Assembly: GCF_000597865.1 (NCBI RefSeq)
Contig: NZ_CP007452.1
Span: 1,247,183 to 1,311,182 of the forward strand
DNA from: Peptoclostridium acidaminophilum DSM 3953
GTDB lineage: Bacteria > Bacillota > Clostridia > Peptostreptococcales > Peptostreptococcaceae
Reading direction: 5' to 3'
DNA length: 64,000 nucleotides
Of this stretch, positions 35,882 through 43,260 are shown one piece after another (position 1 is the stretch's first letter; every line of letters starts with the position of its first letter). The notes under the pieces are model-generated. The model was not told where the DNA came from. It worked only from the letters and a program-made list of their open reading frames with translations, and made no database searches. Both the position numbers and the translations under genes were made by a program.

Positions 35882-37195
35882 TTACGCAGCTTTATCGCAT
35901 TTAGCTCTTAAGTAATTCATTTGATGATCTTCTGGGGTGATGATAGCGAATTCTTTTTCATCACGAAGTATTGCAAACACAATGTTACAGACTTTATGCA
36001 TAACAGCTCCAAGAGCAACCATTTTAGGCTTTGATTGGCATTTCTTTAAATAGTAATCACGCAAGACCGGATTTTTGGCAGAGCCATCTCTGTTCTTACT
36101 GATACTGATAAGAGCCATTGTATGAATAACTCTTCTGGCAATGCGGGAACCTCGCTTTGACATGGAGATCTTTGTGCCTTCAAATTGCCCAGACTGCTTT
36201 ACAGCTGGATCTAGCCCAAAATAAGCAAAGAGTTGCTTTGGTGAACGAAAAGATGAAAAATCGCCAATCTCACCCATTAGACTCACTGCGGATAAGAAGC
36301 CAGCTCCTTTATAGGATTCAACTAAGCGGACTTGTTTCACAAAATCAGTAGTTTCATTCGTATCAACAAGTTCATGCATATCAGAAAGAACAGAGGCCAC
36401 TTCAATATCATAGTTTCTGATAAAACGGATATATAGAAGTATTCGCTTGAAATTACTGCTTACAGAATACCCAAAGGTATTTGCATCATTTGCAGCCTGG
36501 ATTATGGCATTATACTTGTTTTCAGCATATGTAAGTCCAAACCTGGCAGTAGACCTTATAGAATCAACAATCTCTTCTTTTGAGGCACTTAGAAATGCTT
36601 CAGGAGATGTGTATTTTTCCAGTAAGGTCAGAGCTGTATTTGTGGTTATCTTGGAAAATATTTTTAAATACTGTGGAAATACCATGCGCAATTCTCCCTG
36701 TAGCTTATTCACATAGGCAGAGCGATTATCCATCAGATCGTAATACTCTCTTGAAAGATTTCGCAAATCAAGAGCAAGATCAGATGGCATTAGTGATACC
36801 TTTAAATCAGGTTTAAGACCTACCAATGCAACCTTTCTTGAATCAAAACGGTCATTATGTACTTTTCTAATGTTGATGTTTGTGCTATTCTTAGTGATGA
36901 TAGGATTGATAACCGCAATGTTAAAACCCTTATCACGAAGATAGCAGAAGAGTGGGTAATGATAAATTCCCGTGGATTCCAGAAAGATGCGACTTTCTAA
37001 GGAATACAGCTCTTCTGCTTCTTTTATTTTAGAAACAACTAAGCTTAAGGAATTAAGGTCGGAATGCATGATTTTAAAAGGCTTTCCCACAAAGGTCTGG
37101 TTAGGCAGTGCGATAGACATCCAACTGAAGTCCGCACCAACATCAATACCGACCGAGATAAATAAATTTTCAAAAAGATTGTTTGACATGAGCAA
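35882..37195 (-). CDS. IS110-family transposase (DEDD recombinase)
   Basis: A 437-aa transposase. The N-terminal RuvC-like DEDD domain shows acidic residues in VGIDVGADFSWMS, FLESTGIYHYPLF and VHNDRFDSRKVAL. The C-terminal Transposase_20 domain includes GFLSAVSLMGEIGDFSSFRSPKQLFAYFGLDP, QSGQFEGT, SKRGSRIARRVIHTMAL and the catalytic-Ser region. The frame is intact, so the element may be active. The start is close to 37195, where two ATG-type codons occur near AAAGGAG. IS110 enzymes are guided by an element-encoded bridge RNA. Confidence 0.95.
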   Translation of the reverse strand: MLMSNNLFENLFISVGIDVGADFSWMSIALPNQTFVGKPFKIMHSDLNSLSLVVSKIKEAEELYSLESRIFLESTGIYHYPLFCYLRDKGFNIAVINPIITKNSTNINIRKVHNDRFDSRKVALVGLKPDLKVSLMPSDLALDLRNLSREYYDLMDNRSAYVNKLQGELRMVFPQYLKIFSKITTNTALTLLEKYTSPEAFLSASKEEIVDSIRSTARFGLTYAENKYNAIIQAANDANTFGYSVSSNFKRILLYIRFIRNYDIEVASVLSDMHELVDTNETTDFVKQVRLVESYKGAGFLSAVSLMGEIGDFSSFRSPKQLFAYFGLDPAVKQSGQFEGTKISMSKRGSRIARRVIHTMALISISKNRDGSAKNPVLRDYYLKKCQSKPKMVALGAVMHKVCNIVFAILRDEKEFAIITPEDHQMNYLRAKCDKAA

Positions 37196-37204
37196 AAGCT
37201 CCTT

Positions 37205-37384
37205 TCTGATAGGAATCCATTTCCATTAAATGAGTACACAACCTAGCATGTTATACAGGTATAGCCTGAGGCTCCCAACCAGCCGAATCATAAAACCTCA
37301 TTGAATGGACTAATTGACTTATTAATAGGTATGAGTCAGCAGGAACTGACTTCCCAAGGAGACGAACATTATTTGTCCTACCCT
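37205..37384 (-). ncRNA. Candidate IS110 bridge RNA
   Basis: The region upstream of the transposase has no gene but shows, in minus-strand order, a promoter (37390-37418) and three local hairpins: AGTCAG/CTGACT (37334-37351), TTAAT/ATTAG-type (about 37310-37325) and AGCC/GGCT (37263-37273). Length (about 180 nt) and place match known bridge RNAs of the IS110 group. The hairpins were found by eye, and the guide loops were not matched to target or donor DNA. Confidence 0.45.
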
Positions 37385-37389
37385 AGAGA

Positions 37390-37418
37390 ATTATACTTTA
37401 TGGAAAGTCTGGAGTCTA
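37390..37418 (-). promoter_or_regulatory. Candidate promoter inside the IS110 left end
   Basis: On the minus strand TAGACT (37413-37418), 17-base spacer, TATAAT (37390-37395). It would transcribe the candidate bridge RNA and the transposase. Confidence 0.55.
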
Positions 37419-37550
37419 TTAGGGAGCCATCAAACATGACAAATATTTATGGATAACATCTGATGAAGGAAGAACACCTTCTTCTGTTATCTGATATGGA
37501 AACTTATAAACTGTATAGCTGTAATGGCTATATCATTATTATACTAGGAG

Positions 37551-38462
37551 ATGATTACCATATTCAAGGATATAGACATAGCTTCAAGGGACCTGCTCAA
37601 AAGATACTTGTCTAAGGTAAGCTATGAAGCATGCGAATACAACTTCACTACACTCTTCATGTGGCAACATTACTACAATACAAGATATGTTCATAAAGAC
37701 GATTTTGTAGTTATTATAGGCGGAGAGCCGGGCGATGAATTCTCCATAATGCCCCTTGCTGACAGGGATAACTCCTTGAAGGCCATTGAATTCATTTCCG
37801 ACTACTTCAAGGATAACGGGCTAAAATTCATGCTCAGGGCGGCAACAAGCGAATGCGTTAAATTTCTGGAGGGAAACTATCCGGGACGATTTGAATTCAC
37901 TCCTATAAGGGATTCTTTCGACTACGTGTATAAAGCTGAAATGCTAAGAACACTTACATGCAAAAAGTGCACAAAGAAGAGGAATCACTACAATCACTTC
38001 ATGCGCACCTACGGGGATTCGTATTCTTTCCGCAGCCTAGGCAAGGAAGACTTCGGCAAATGCATGGAGATTCTCGATTCCTGGAACAAATCGAAGCTGG
38101 AGAACTCATCAGCCGACGAGATTGATTCAATTAATAATGAGAATATTGCCATTAGAAAGCTGTTTGACAATTATGAAAAACTAGACATAAAAGTATTCGG
38201 AGTCTTCATAGACGGCAGCCTTGAGGCTTTCACAATCGGCGACTACATCAACAGCGACATGGCACTTATACACATCGAAAAGGCTGACCCTACAATTCGT
38301 GGTCTTTACACCGTAATCAACAAACTGTTTCTGGAGCAAGAGTTTCCGGAGGTTTCTCTCGTGAACAGGGAAGAAGATCTGGGCATAGAAGGCCTAAGAA
38401 AAGCTAAGCTTTCGTATTCACCAGAGAGGTTTGTTGAAAAGTTCGTCGTTACCGAAAAGTGA
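37551..38462 (+). CDS. DUF2156 domain protein (acyltransferase-like)
   Basis: A 303-aa protein of the DUF2156 family, whose fold is two GNAT-like halves as in the C-terminal part of the aminoacyl-phosphatidylglycerol synthase MprF. Typical segments are NFTTLFMWQHYY, KKRNHYNHFMRTYGDSY, AFTIGDYINSDMALIHIEKAD and the C-terminal VNREEDLGIEGLRKAKLSYSP. It has no membrane domain, so it is a free-standing version with unknown acceptor. The start is ATG behind TAGGAG. The next gene begins 10 bases after its stop, so they are cotranscribed. The IS110 element lies just upstream and may affect its promoter. Confidence 0.82.
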   Translation: MITIFKDIDIASRDLLKRYLSKVSYEACEYNFTTLFMWQHYYNTRYVHKDDFVVIIGGEPGDEFSIMPLADRDNSLKAIEFISDYFKDNGLKFMLRAATSECVKFLEGNYPGRFEFTPIRDSFDYVYKAEMLRTLTCKKCTKKRNHYNHFMRTYGDSYSFRSLGKEDFGKCMEILDSWNKSKLENSSADEIDSINNENIAIRKLFDNYEKLDIKVFGVFIDGSLEAFTIGDYINSDMALIHIEKADPTIRGLYTVINKLFLEQEFPEVSLVNREEDLGIEGLRKAKLSYSPERFVEKFVVTEK

Positions 38463-38472
38463 GGTGAATAGT

Positions 38473-39648
38473 GTGAATTTGGATTTTGCCGCTTCTGCAG
38501 ACAAAGAGCAGGTTGTTGAAATATGGCGCTACTGCTTCAATGACTCAATTGAATATACAGACTACTATTTTAAAAGCCGCTATAAATCAGAAAACACTCT
38601 GGTGGCTAAGGATTCAGGCAATGTGGTGTCGGCCCTCCAGCTCAATCCATACAGGATTTCGTTCGGAGGGAAAAGCTATGACACATCATATATAGTCGGC
38701 GTATCAACCCTCCCCCATTACAGAGGTCTTGGAATAGTAAGAAAGCTGTTTGACTTTGCCTTAGATGAGCTTTACAAAAGAGGCGAGCTTGTAAGCATAC
38801 TAATGCCGATTGACTTTAGCATATACCGCAAATTCGGCTATGAGGCCGTGTGCGAACAATATATGTACGAGCTTGGGATGGATATGCTCTCTGGTTTTAA
38901 GCCAACAAGACGTTTTAGGCTTGCCGGAGCTGCAGATAAAGACTTCGATATATTGGCAGGCATATATGCCGACTTTACACATGGCAAAAATCTTTTCACT
39001 CTGCGAAACTCCAATTACTACAAGGAACTGCTTGAAGAGATCAAGCTTGATAAGGGCGGAATTGCAATGGCTGAAGGACGCTTGGGCTTTGACGGCTATA
39101 TGGCATATACACTGGAGGGCGATTCGATGATAGTGCGTGAAATCGTCTACACCGATATTGATGCTTTAAAGTCTCTCCTCGGCTATGCATATTCACACAA
39201 GACGCAAGTCGCCAAGGTCATCATAAATACTTTCAAGAACGACTACATATATAGAGTTCTTCCAGACATAAGAAACATCAAGCTTTCCATAAAGCCTTTC
39301 CTGATGGGAAGAATAGTAAATTTGAAGGGATTCCTTGAATCCATTCAGACAACCTCATCGTTTGATCCTTTTATAATGAATATTGAGGACGAGATGCTCC
39401 CTGAAAACAGCGGCTGCTTTAAAATAAGCTGCGACAGTGAGGGCTTTGTGCGCGTAGAAGCAGCTGCTGCGGGTGAGCCGGTCGATGCCAGCATGGACAT
39501 AACGGCGCTGTCCCAACTCTCTTTTGGCTATATGAGCCCGCACGAGCTTTTTTTCATAGGTAAAATCTCCTGCCTTGACAAAGGCGTTCTTGATTCTCTG
39601 AGCGCCATATTCAAAGTAGGGCTGAACTATTTCAACGAGTACGTCTAG
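38473..39648 (+). CDS. Eis-like GNAT N-acetyltransferase with C-terminal sterol-carrier-like domain
   Basis: A 391-aa protein with the architecture of the Eis family: an N-terminal GNAT domain (SYIVGVSTLPHYRGLGIVRKLFDFAL, the acetyl-CoA pyrophosphate loop), a second GNAT-like domain, and an SCP2-like C-terminal domain (about 285-391). Members acetylate amines or peptides; the substrate here is unknown. The start is GTG at 38473 behind GAGG (the open frame begins at TTG 38431 inside the previous gene). It forms an operon with the DUF2156 gene. Confidence 0.82.
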   Translation: MNLDFAASADKEQVVEIWRYCFNDSIEYTDYYFKSRYKSENTLVAKDSGNVVSALQLNPYRISFGGKSYDTSYIVGVSTLPHYRGLGIVRKLFDFALDELYKRGELVSILMPIDFSIYRKFGYEAVCEQYMYELGMDMLSGFKPTRRFRLAGAADKDFDILAGIYADFTHGKNLFTLRNSNYYKELLEEIKLDKGGIAMAEGRLGFDGYMAYTLEGDSMIVREIVYTDIDALKSLLGYAYSHKTQVAKVIINTFKNDYIYRVLPDIRNIKLSIKPFLMGRIVNLKGFLESIQTTSSFDPFIMNIEDEMLPENSGCFKISCDSEGFVRVEAAAAGEPVDASMDITALSQLSFGYMSPHELFFIGKISCLDKGVLDSLSAIFKVGLNYFNEYV

Positions 39649-39703
39649 TATTATGCACGTATAACTGTATGTATATAATATAATTGGCCATATATCACAA
39701 AAG

Positions 39704-39730
39704 TCCAGCGCTTCTCATGCGCTGGATTTT
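39704..39730. terminator. Terminator between the Eis-like gene and a convergent small gene
   Basis: TCCAGCGC / GCGCTGGA stem with flanking A and T runs on either side. Probably bidirectional. Confidence 0.85.
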
Positions 39731-39752
39731 ATGGTTAAATTGATAATCTTCA

Positions 39753-39932
39753 TTAGTCCTCTTCAAAGAGTGATAAAATTTTTGCATTTTTCATTGCATT
39801 CATGGCTATCTCATCTACTATGTTTCGATATTCCTCTTTCTGCTTCGCAAATCTCTTGAGCTGCTCTATGTTTTTTTCGAGCTCATGAATGTTGTCGCGA
39901 AATATTCTCTTTTGCTCTTCTTTGTAGTCCAT
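39753..39932 (-). CDS. Hypothetical small coiled-coil protein
   Basis: A 59-aa protein, MDYKEEQKRIFRDNIHELEKNI..., rich in Lys and Glu and predicted by eye to be one long amphipathic helix. The ATG at 39932 is preceded by GGGGAGGG, which makes translation credible. The open frame extends upstream to 39980 without a better start. It was not recognised. It is convergent with the Eis-like gene and divergent from the encapsulin operon. Confidence 0.55.
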   Translation of the reverse strand: MDYKEEQKRIFRDNIHELEKNIEQLKRFAKQKEEYRNIVDEIAMNAMKNAKILSLFEED

Positions 39933-40014
39933 AACAACCCTCCCCGAATCACCCTTTTGTATTATTCTACCCGCTGACACAAGCTTTATTCAGCAAGCAA
40001 ATAAGTCTTTATAT

Positions 40015-40028
40015 TGAAAACATTCTCA
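40015..40028 (+). promoter_or_regulatory. Possible Fur-type operator upstream of the encapsulin operon
   Basis: TGAAAACATTCTCA resembles a 7-7 Fur half-site pair (TGA-rich / TCA-rich), and a second ATTCTCAA follows 20 bases later. Similarity to consensus is partial. It lies about 170 bases before the ferritin gene. Confidence 0.25.
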
Positions 40029-40200
40029 ATATTCGAGTGATTCTCAAGGTCAATTTCGCCTTGCTTTGTGGATTGCATAATTGTAATATCGGCCATTTAT
40101 ATATGCAGATTGTTTTTCGGGTCTATTATATGGGTATTACCTAAATATATTTTATTTTAGAAATATAATATGCAAAATTTGATTGGGGAGGGATTAGCCT

Positions 40201-40533
40201 ATGGATTACCATGAATCTTTAGATGTACTCGATGAGAAAACCATGAATATTTCAAGAGCAATAAACAGTCTCAAGGAGGAATTAGAAGCAGTCAACTGGT
40301 ACAATCAGAGGGTTGCAGCAACAAACGACGAGACACTAAAAGCCATATTGGCCCATAACAGAGATGAAGAAATCGAGCACGCTTGCATGGCTCTTGAATG
40401 GCTGAGGCGAAATATGCCTAAGTGGGACGAAGAGCTTAGAACATACCTTTTCACTACTGCAGACATCACTTCTGTTGAAGAAGGCGAATCAGCCTCTGGC
40501 GACAGCTCGCTCGGAATCGGAAACCTAAAATAG
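40201..40533 (+). CDS. Encapsulated ferritin-like protein (encapsulin cargo)
   Basis: A 110-aa EncFtn-type protein. It has two helices carrying the iron-binding acidic/His residues (SLKEELEAVNWYNQRV and RDEEIEHACMALEWLRRNM, with the ExxH pattern). Family members form open dimers that oxidise Fe(II) and need the encapsulin shell for storage. The C-terminal tail SGDSSLGIGNLK ends in SLGIGNLK, which matches the short cargo-loading peptide that docks inside encapsulin shells. AGGGA precedes the ATG at 40201, a TATAAT lies at 40164-40169, and the shell gene follows after 30 bases. Confidence 0.93.
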   Translation: MDYHESLDVLDEKTMNISRAINSLKEELEAVNWYNQRVAATNDETLKAILAHNRDEEIEHACMALEWLRRNMPKWDEELRTYLFTTADITSVEEGESASGDSSLGIGNLK

Positions 40534-40563
40534 ACTAAAAGAAGTCACGGGAGGGATATAAAT

Positions 40564-41358
40564 ATGGATATATTAAAAAGAGAACTTGCTCCAATAGTAA
40601 ACGAAGTCTGGGAAGAGATAGACAAAAGAGCCGGAGAGGTGCTAAAAAGCTATCTTTCGGCCAGAAAAGTGGTTAATGTGCAGGGCCCAAAGGGCTGGAA
40701 CTATACTGCGATTCCTGAAGGAAGACTTGAAATCAAGGATGACAAAAGCGATGTGAAAATGGGCTTATACAAAGTCAAGCCACTTGCTGAAATAAGGATA
40801 GATTTCGAACTCGACAGATGGGAGCTCGACAATTTCATAAGGGGCGCGAAAGACATCGATTTCACCGAGCTTGAAGAGGCAGCTGAAAAAGTGGCGCTTT
40901 TCGAGGAAAACGCAATATTCAACGGCCTTGAAGCCGCAGGTATCGAGGGCATGGAAAGTTCAGCGGCAGGCAATGCGGTTGAATTTTCAGGCAGCGAGGA
41001 AGGAATTATGGAGGCAATATCAAAGGCCATAGTTATGATGCAGGATTGCTATGCCGAAAAGCCATACACTCTTGTAGTAGGCGAAAAGGTGTGGAACTTG
41101 ATCAACTCCAAGGTTAAAGGCTATCCTCTTGCAAAGAGAATCGAGCAGCTAATAGGCGGAAACATAGTATTCAGCCATGTGGTTGAAGATGCCATGCTGA
41201 TTCCATATGACAGCGAGAATCTCGAGATGACGATAGGACGCGACTTCTCGATAGGCTACTGCGAGCACGACACTAAAAAGGTAAAGCTCTTTATAGGGGA
41301 ATCCTTTACATTCAGGGTTCTTGACCCCAGGGTAATTGTAAACTTCAAGCTTGTATAG
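40564..41358 (+). CDS. Encapsulin nanocompartment shell protein (family 1)
   Basis: A 264-aa HK97-fold shell protein of the linocin M18/encapsulin family. The N terminus MDILKRELAPIVNEVWEEIDKRAGEVLKSYLSARKVVNVQGPKGW and the segment LAEIRIDFELDRWELDNFIRGAKDIDFTELEEAAEKVALFEENAIFNG are typical. The E-loop/A-domain features and the C-terminal RDFSIGYCEHDTKKVKLFIGESFTFRVLDPRVIV are conserved. Self-assembled shells enclose the ferritin-like cargo encoded upstream and would store iron or protect against oxidants. The operon ends at a strong terminator. Confidence 0.97.
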   Translation: MDILKRELAPIVNEVWEEIDKRAGEVLKSYLSARKVVNVQGPKGWNYTAIPEGRLEIKDDKSDVKMGLYKVKPLAEIRIDFELDRWELDNFIRGAKDIDFTELEEAAEKVALFEENAIFNGLEAAGIEGMESSAAGNAVEFSGSEEGIMEAISKAIVMMQDCYAEKPYTLVVGEKVWNLINSKVKGYPLAKRIEQLIGGNIVFSHVVEDAMLIPYDSENLEMTIGRDFSIGYCEHDTKKVKLFIGESFTFRVLDPRVIVNFKLV

Positions 41359-41390
41359 GCTTGCCATCAAATCATATAATTAAATTGCAA

Positions 41391-41437
41391 GCAGCCACCA
41401 TTCCAGGACTAAAATCCCGAAGTGGTGGCTGCTGTTT
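41391..41437 (+). terminator. Terminator after encapsulin
   Basis: GCAGCCACCA / TGGTGGCTGC stem with a 22-base loop, then TGTTTTC. It may also serve the convergent integrase gene. Confidence 0.75.
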
Positions 41438-41460
41438 TCAAGGCGTAATTCACTAGATTA

Positions 41461-42417
41461 TCATATTCCAAAGTCCAGCTTGCTCATTTGTTTCTCGCGC
41501 TCTTCCTTGCTTATCTCATGGGCGTATATTTTCATTGTTATGTCTGGAGAGGCGTGACCTAGTATTCCCGAAAGCGTGGGTACGCTCATACCGCTTTTCA
41601 AGGCGTAGCTGGCGAAATTGTGTCTTAGATTGTGCGGAGTTATTTTCTTTGTTATGCCCGATTTCTTAACTAATGATCCTATTATTACCTCTATAGTTTT
41701 AGGATTTACATGGCCGTCCTTTTCCTTGGTGCGCTTGTTCCTGTGCTCCGAGCCGAATATGTATTTTGAATTCATGCTGTAGCCTCTGCCCTCGAGTTCG
41801 CCTGTGAGCTCTTTGAAGTCCATGAGCTCGTATCTTATTTCCTTCCTGAGAGGAACCACGCGCGTCTTGTTTCCTTTGCCCACAACGCTTATCTCGTTTG
41901 TCCTGGTGTTGACATCACTCCATTTGAGACACGCAATCTCCGAGCGCCTCATTCCTGTAAAAAGCAGCATTATCAGCAGGAGCCTGTTTCTCACCTTATG
42001 GTAAACATTATATCCTGCCGCTTCAGATATTTCACTGCTCGCTATTTCAAGCAGCTTTTCTATCTCAAAAGGTTCAAGCACCTCTTTTCTCTTGTTGCTG
42101 TCCCTTCTTAGCAGCTTTATTCTCCTTGAAAAGCTTTCTTCTATATATCCCCTGTCTGCAAGGTAGTTTACAAAGCTCTTTATTATGATCCTTCTTGTGT
42201 TTATGGTATTTGAAGAATAGTTGGGACTTATGGAGTCTATGTACTCGAATACAGTCTCCTTGATATCAAATTCATCGTTTCCCTTGTGCATTCTGACATA
42301 CTTTATGAGACTTCCGATTGATGATGAGTAGTTGGTTATTGTATGCTTTGACTTTTTTTCGGAAGCCAGCTTTTTAATGAACTTTTCCGTACTCGTTTCA
42401 AGAATTGCCAGATTCAT
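41461..42417 (-). CDS. Tyrosine recombinase (XerC/D-like integrase)
   Basis: A 318-aa recombinase. The N-terminal SAM-like domain is about residues 5-100. Catalytic residues are Arg in FTGMRRSEIACL, Lys in GKGNKTRVVPL, HNLRHNF (His, Arg), GHAS (His) and nucleophile Tyr in KIYAHE. The start is ATG at 42417 behind GAGGTGAT (open frame begins at 42516). Together with the recombinase at 33214 it brackets the accessory genes. Imperfect direct repeats lie immediately upstream. Host Xer function or an element integrase are both possible. Confidence 0.88.
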   Translation of the reverse strand: MNLAILETSTEKFIKKLASEKKSKHTITNYSSSIGSLIKYVRMHKGNDEFDIKETVFEYIDSISPNYSSNTINTRRIIIKSFVNYLADRGYIEESFSRRIKLLRRDSNKRKEVLEPFEIEKLLEIASSEISEAAGYNVYHKVRNRLLLIMLLFTGMRRSEIACLKWSDVNTRTNEISVVGKGNKTRVVPLRKEIRYELMDFKELTGELEGRGYSMNSKYIFGSEHRNKRTKEKDGHVNPKTIEVIIGSLVKKSGITKKITPHNLRHNFASYALKSGMSVPTLSGILGHASPDITMKIYAHEISKEEREKQMSKLDFGI

Positions 42418-42466
42418 TTTATCACCTCTTTGCGCATTTACATCCGTGCGCCGAATATTGTATTTA

Positions 42467-42504
42467 CATAATAACATTACGGTTAACCAGCTCGCCCTAT
42501 TGCC
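42467..42504. repeat. Direct repeat 1 upstream of the integrase
   Basis: It reads CATAATAACATTAC then GGTTAAC, ending ATTGCC. It matches repeat 2 at 42528 with a few substitutions. Confidence 0.7.
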
Positions 42505-42527
42505 TGATGGCCGCATTTTTATGTACG

Positions 42528-42562
42528 CATAATAGCATTATGGTTAACTCGTCAGCATTGCC
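42528..42562. repeat. Direct repeat 2 upstream of the integrase
   Basis: It reads CATAATAGCATTAT then GGTTAAC, ending ATTGCC. It is offset 61 bases from repeat 1. Both carry the GTTAAC palindrome. Confidence 0.7.
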
Positions 42563-42613
42563 CGTCCAAAATGGTGCTCTTCTTATGAATTGTGCTAAAA
42601 TATGGCAGAAATA

Positions 42614-42648
42614 CGAAATTCCTATAATTAAATATTATAGGAATTTCG
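42614..42648. repeat. 15-bp perfect inverted repeat
   Basis: CGAAATTCCTATAAT, a 5-base spacer, and its exact reverse complement. No proper T-run follows on either strand, so an operator or recombination site is as likely as a terminator. Confidence 0.75.
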
Positions 42649-42830
42649 ATTATTTTGCAATATAAGCCTCGTCTAAATGGGTTGCCATACGAGTATTCAA
42701 CAGTTATTCTCTTTTATTTAAATCCTGATAAGTGCCGCATAATACTGTTTTCTTATAATTCCAAATGCTTTTGCCTTTTAAATTATATGATTGCCATATA
42801 ATGTTACGACAATTGGCTTGATCTGCTGTT

Positions 42831-43100
42831 TTACTGGGCTGCTGGCACGATGATGGTCTCACCCGGAATTAGATTTGCTCCGTTCATTTCGTTGAGCTCC
42901 TGTATTTGGTATATGTAGTCTCTTATGTCAGTGTCGTCATCCATGTTTTTTTCGGCAATCCCCCAGAGGGTGTCTCCGTCCATTACAACCACCTGCTTAG
43001 TTTCCAGCATGCCAATGTCCTGCCTGCCCTGAGCAAATATGTTGAAAACGTTCATCGATAGTGACGATAATAATATTATGTATACATACTTCCTTTTCAT
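42831..43100 (-). CDS. yneA: LysM-domain protein, YneA-like SOS cell-division suppressor
   Basis: An 89-aa protein with an N-terminal hydrophobic segment (IILLSSLSMNVFNIFAQG; anchor or signal) followed by one LysM domain (VVMDGDTLWGIAEKN ... LIPGETIIVPAAQ). It is divergent from lexA with LexA boxes between them, exactly the arrangement of Bacillus yneA-lexA. YneA halts division during the SOS response. The gene symbol rests on this context and layout, since sequence identity within the family is low. Confidence 0.82.
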   Translation of the reverse strand: MKRKYVYIILLSSLSMNVFNIFAQGRQDIGMLETKQVVVMDGDTLWGIAEKNMDDDTDIRDYIYQIQELNEMNGANLIPGETIIVPAAQ

Positions 43101-43119
43101 ATGATCAGCCTCCTATGTA

Positions 43120-43131
43120 GAACTAACGTTC
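43120..43131. promoter_or_regulatory. LexA box 1
   Basis: GAACTAACGTTC, a perfect GAAC-N4-GTTC Firmicute LexA box, 20 bases before the yneA-like start. Confidence 0.92.
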
Positions 43132-43147
43132 TATATTTATATTAGCA

Positions 43148-43159
43148 GAACATCTGTTC
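43148..43159. promoter_or_regulatory. LexA box 2
   Basis: GAACATCTGTTC, also a perfect GAAC-N4-GTTC site, midway between the divergent genes. Confidence 0.92.
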
Positions 43160-43176
43160 TTGGTCAAGCAAAAAAA

Positions 43177-43188
43177 GAACATTAGTTT
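43177..43188. promoter_or_regulatory. LexA box 3 (one mismatch)
   Basis: GAACATTAGTTT. A similar one-mismatch site, GAACAGGTGTTT, lies at 43222-43233 just before lexA. Confidence 0.55.
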
Positions 43189-43260
43189 GTATTTGGCCAC
43201 AAAAAATGATATACTCAATATGAACAGGTGTTTCATTCCAATCAGAAAGGGGCTAGATGC

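Larger units (their letters stand above)
35807..37494 (-). mobile_element. IS110-family insertion sequence (limits approximate)
   Basis: It is built around the transposase at 35882-37195. The limits are tentative: they are set by an 8-base inverted match, TCAGATAA at 35807-35814 and TTATCTGA at 37487-37494, which could be chance in AT-rich DNA. The layout is a short non-coding right end (about 75 bases after the stop) and a long non-coding left end (about 300 bases upstream of the start), as in the IS110 group, whose left end encodes the bridge RNA. No target duplication was identified. Confidence 0.7.
42418..42830. other. Intergenic region upstream of the integrase
   Basis: About 410 bases without a convincing gene. 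It contains two copies of a roughly 37-base direct repeat (42467-42504 and 42528-42562) and a 35-base palindrome (42614-42648). These are candidates for recombinase-binding or autoregulatory sites. Confidence 0.6.

Noticed and set aside
37460-37495. Repeated ATCTGAT near the IS110 end as a target duplication
   Set aside because: Both copies lie on the same side of the transposase, and IS110 elements normally make no target duplication of this kind.
40141-40180. PerR-type box in the encapsulin promoter
   Set aside because: The AT-rich stretch around TATAAT does not match the TTATAAT-N-ATTATAA palindrome well enough.
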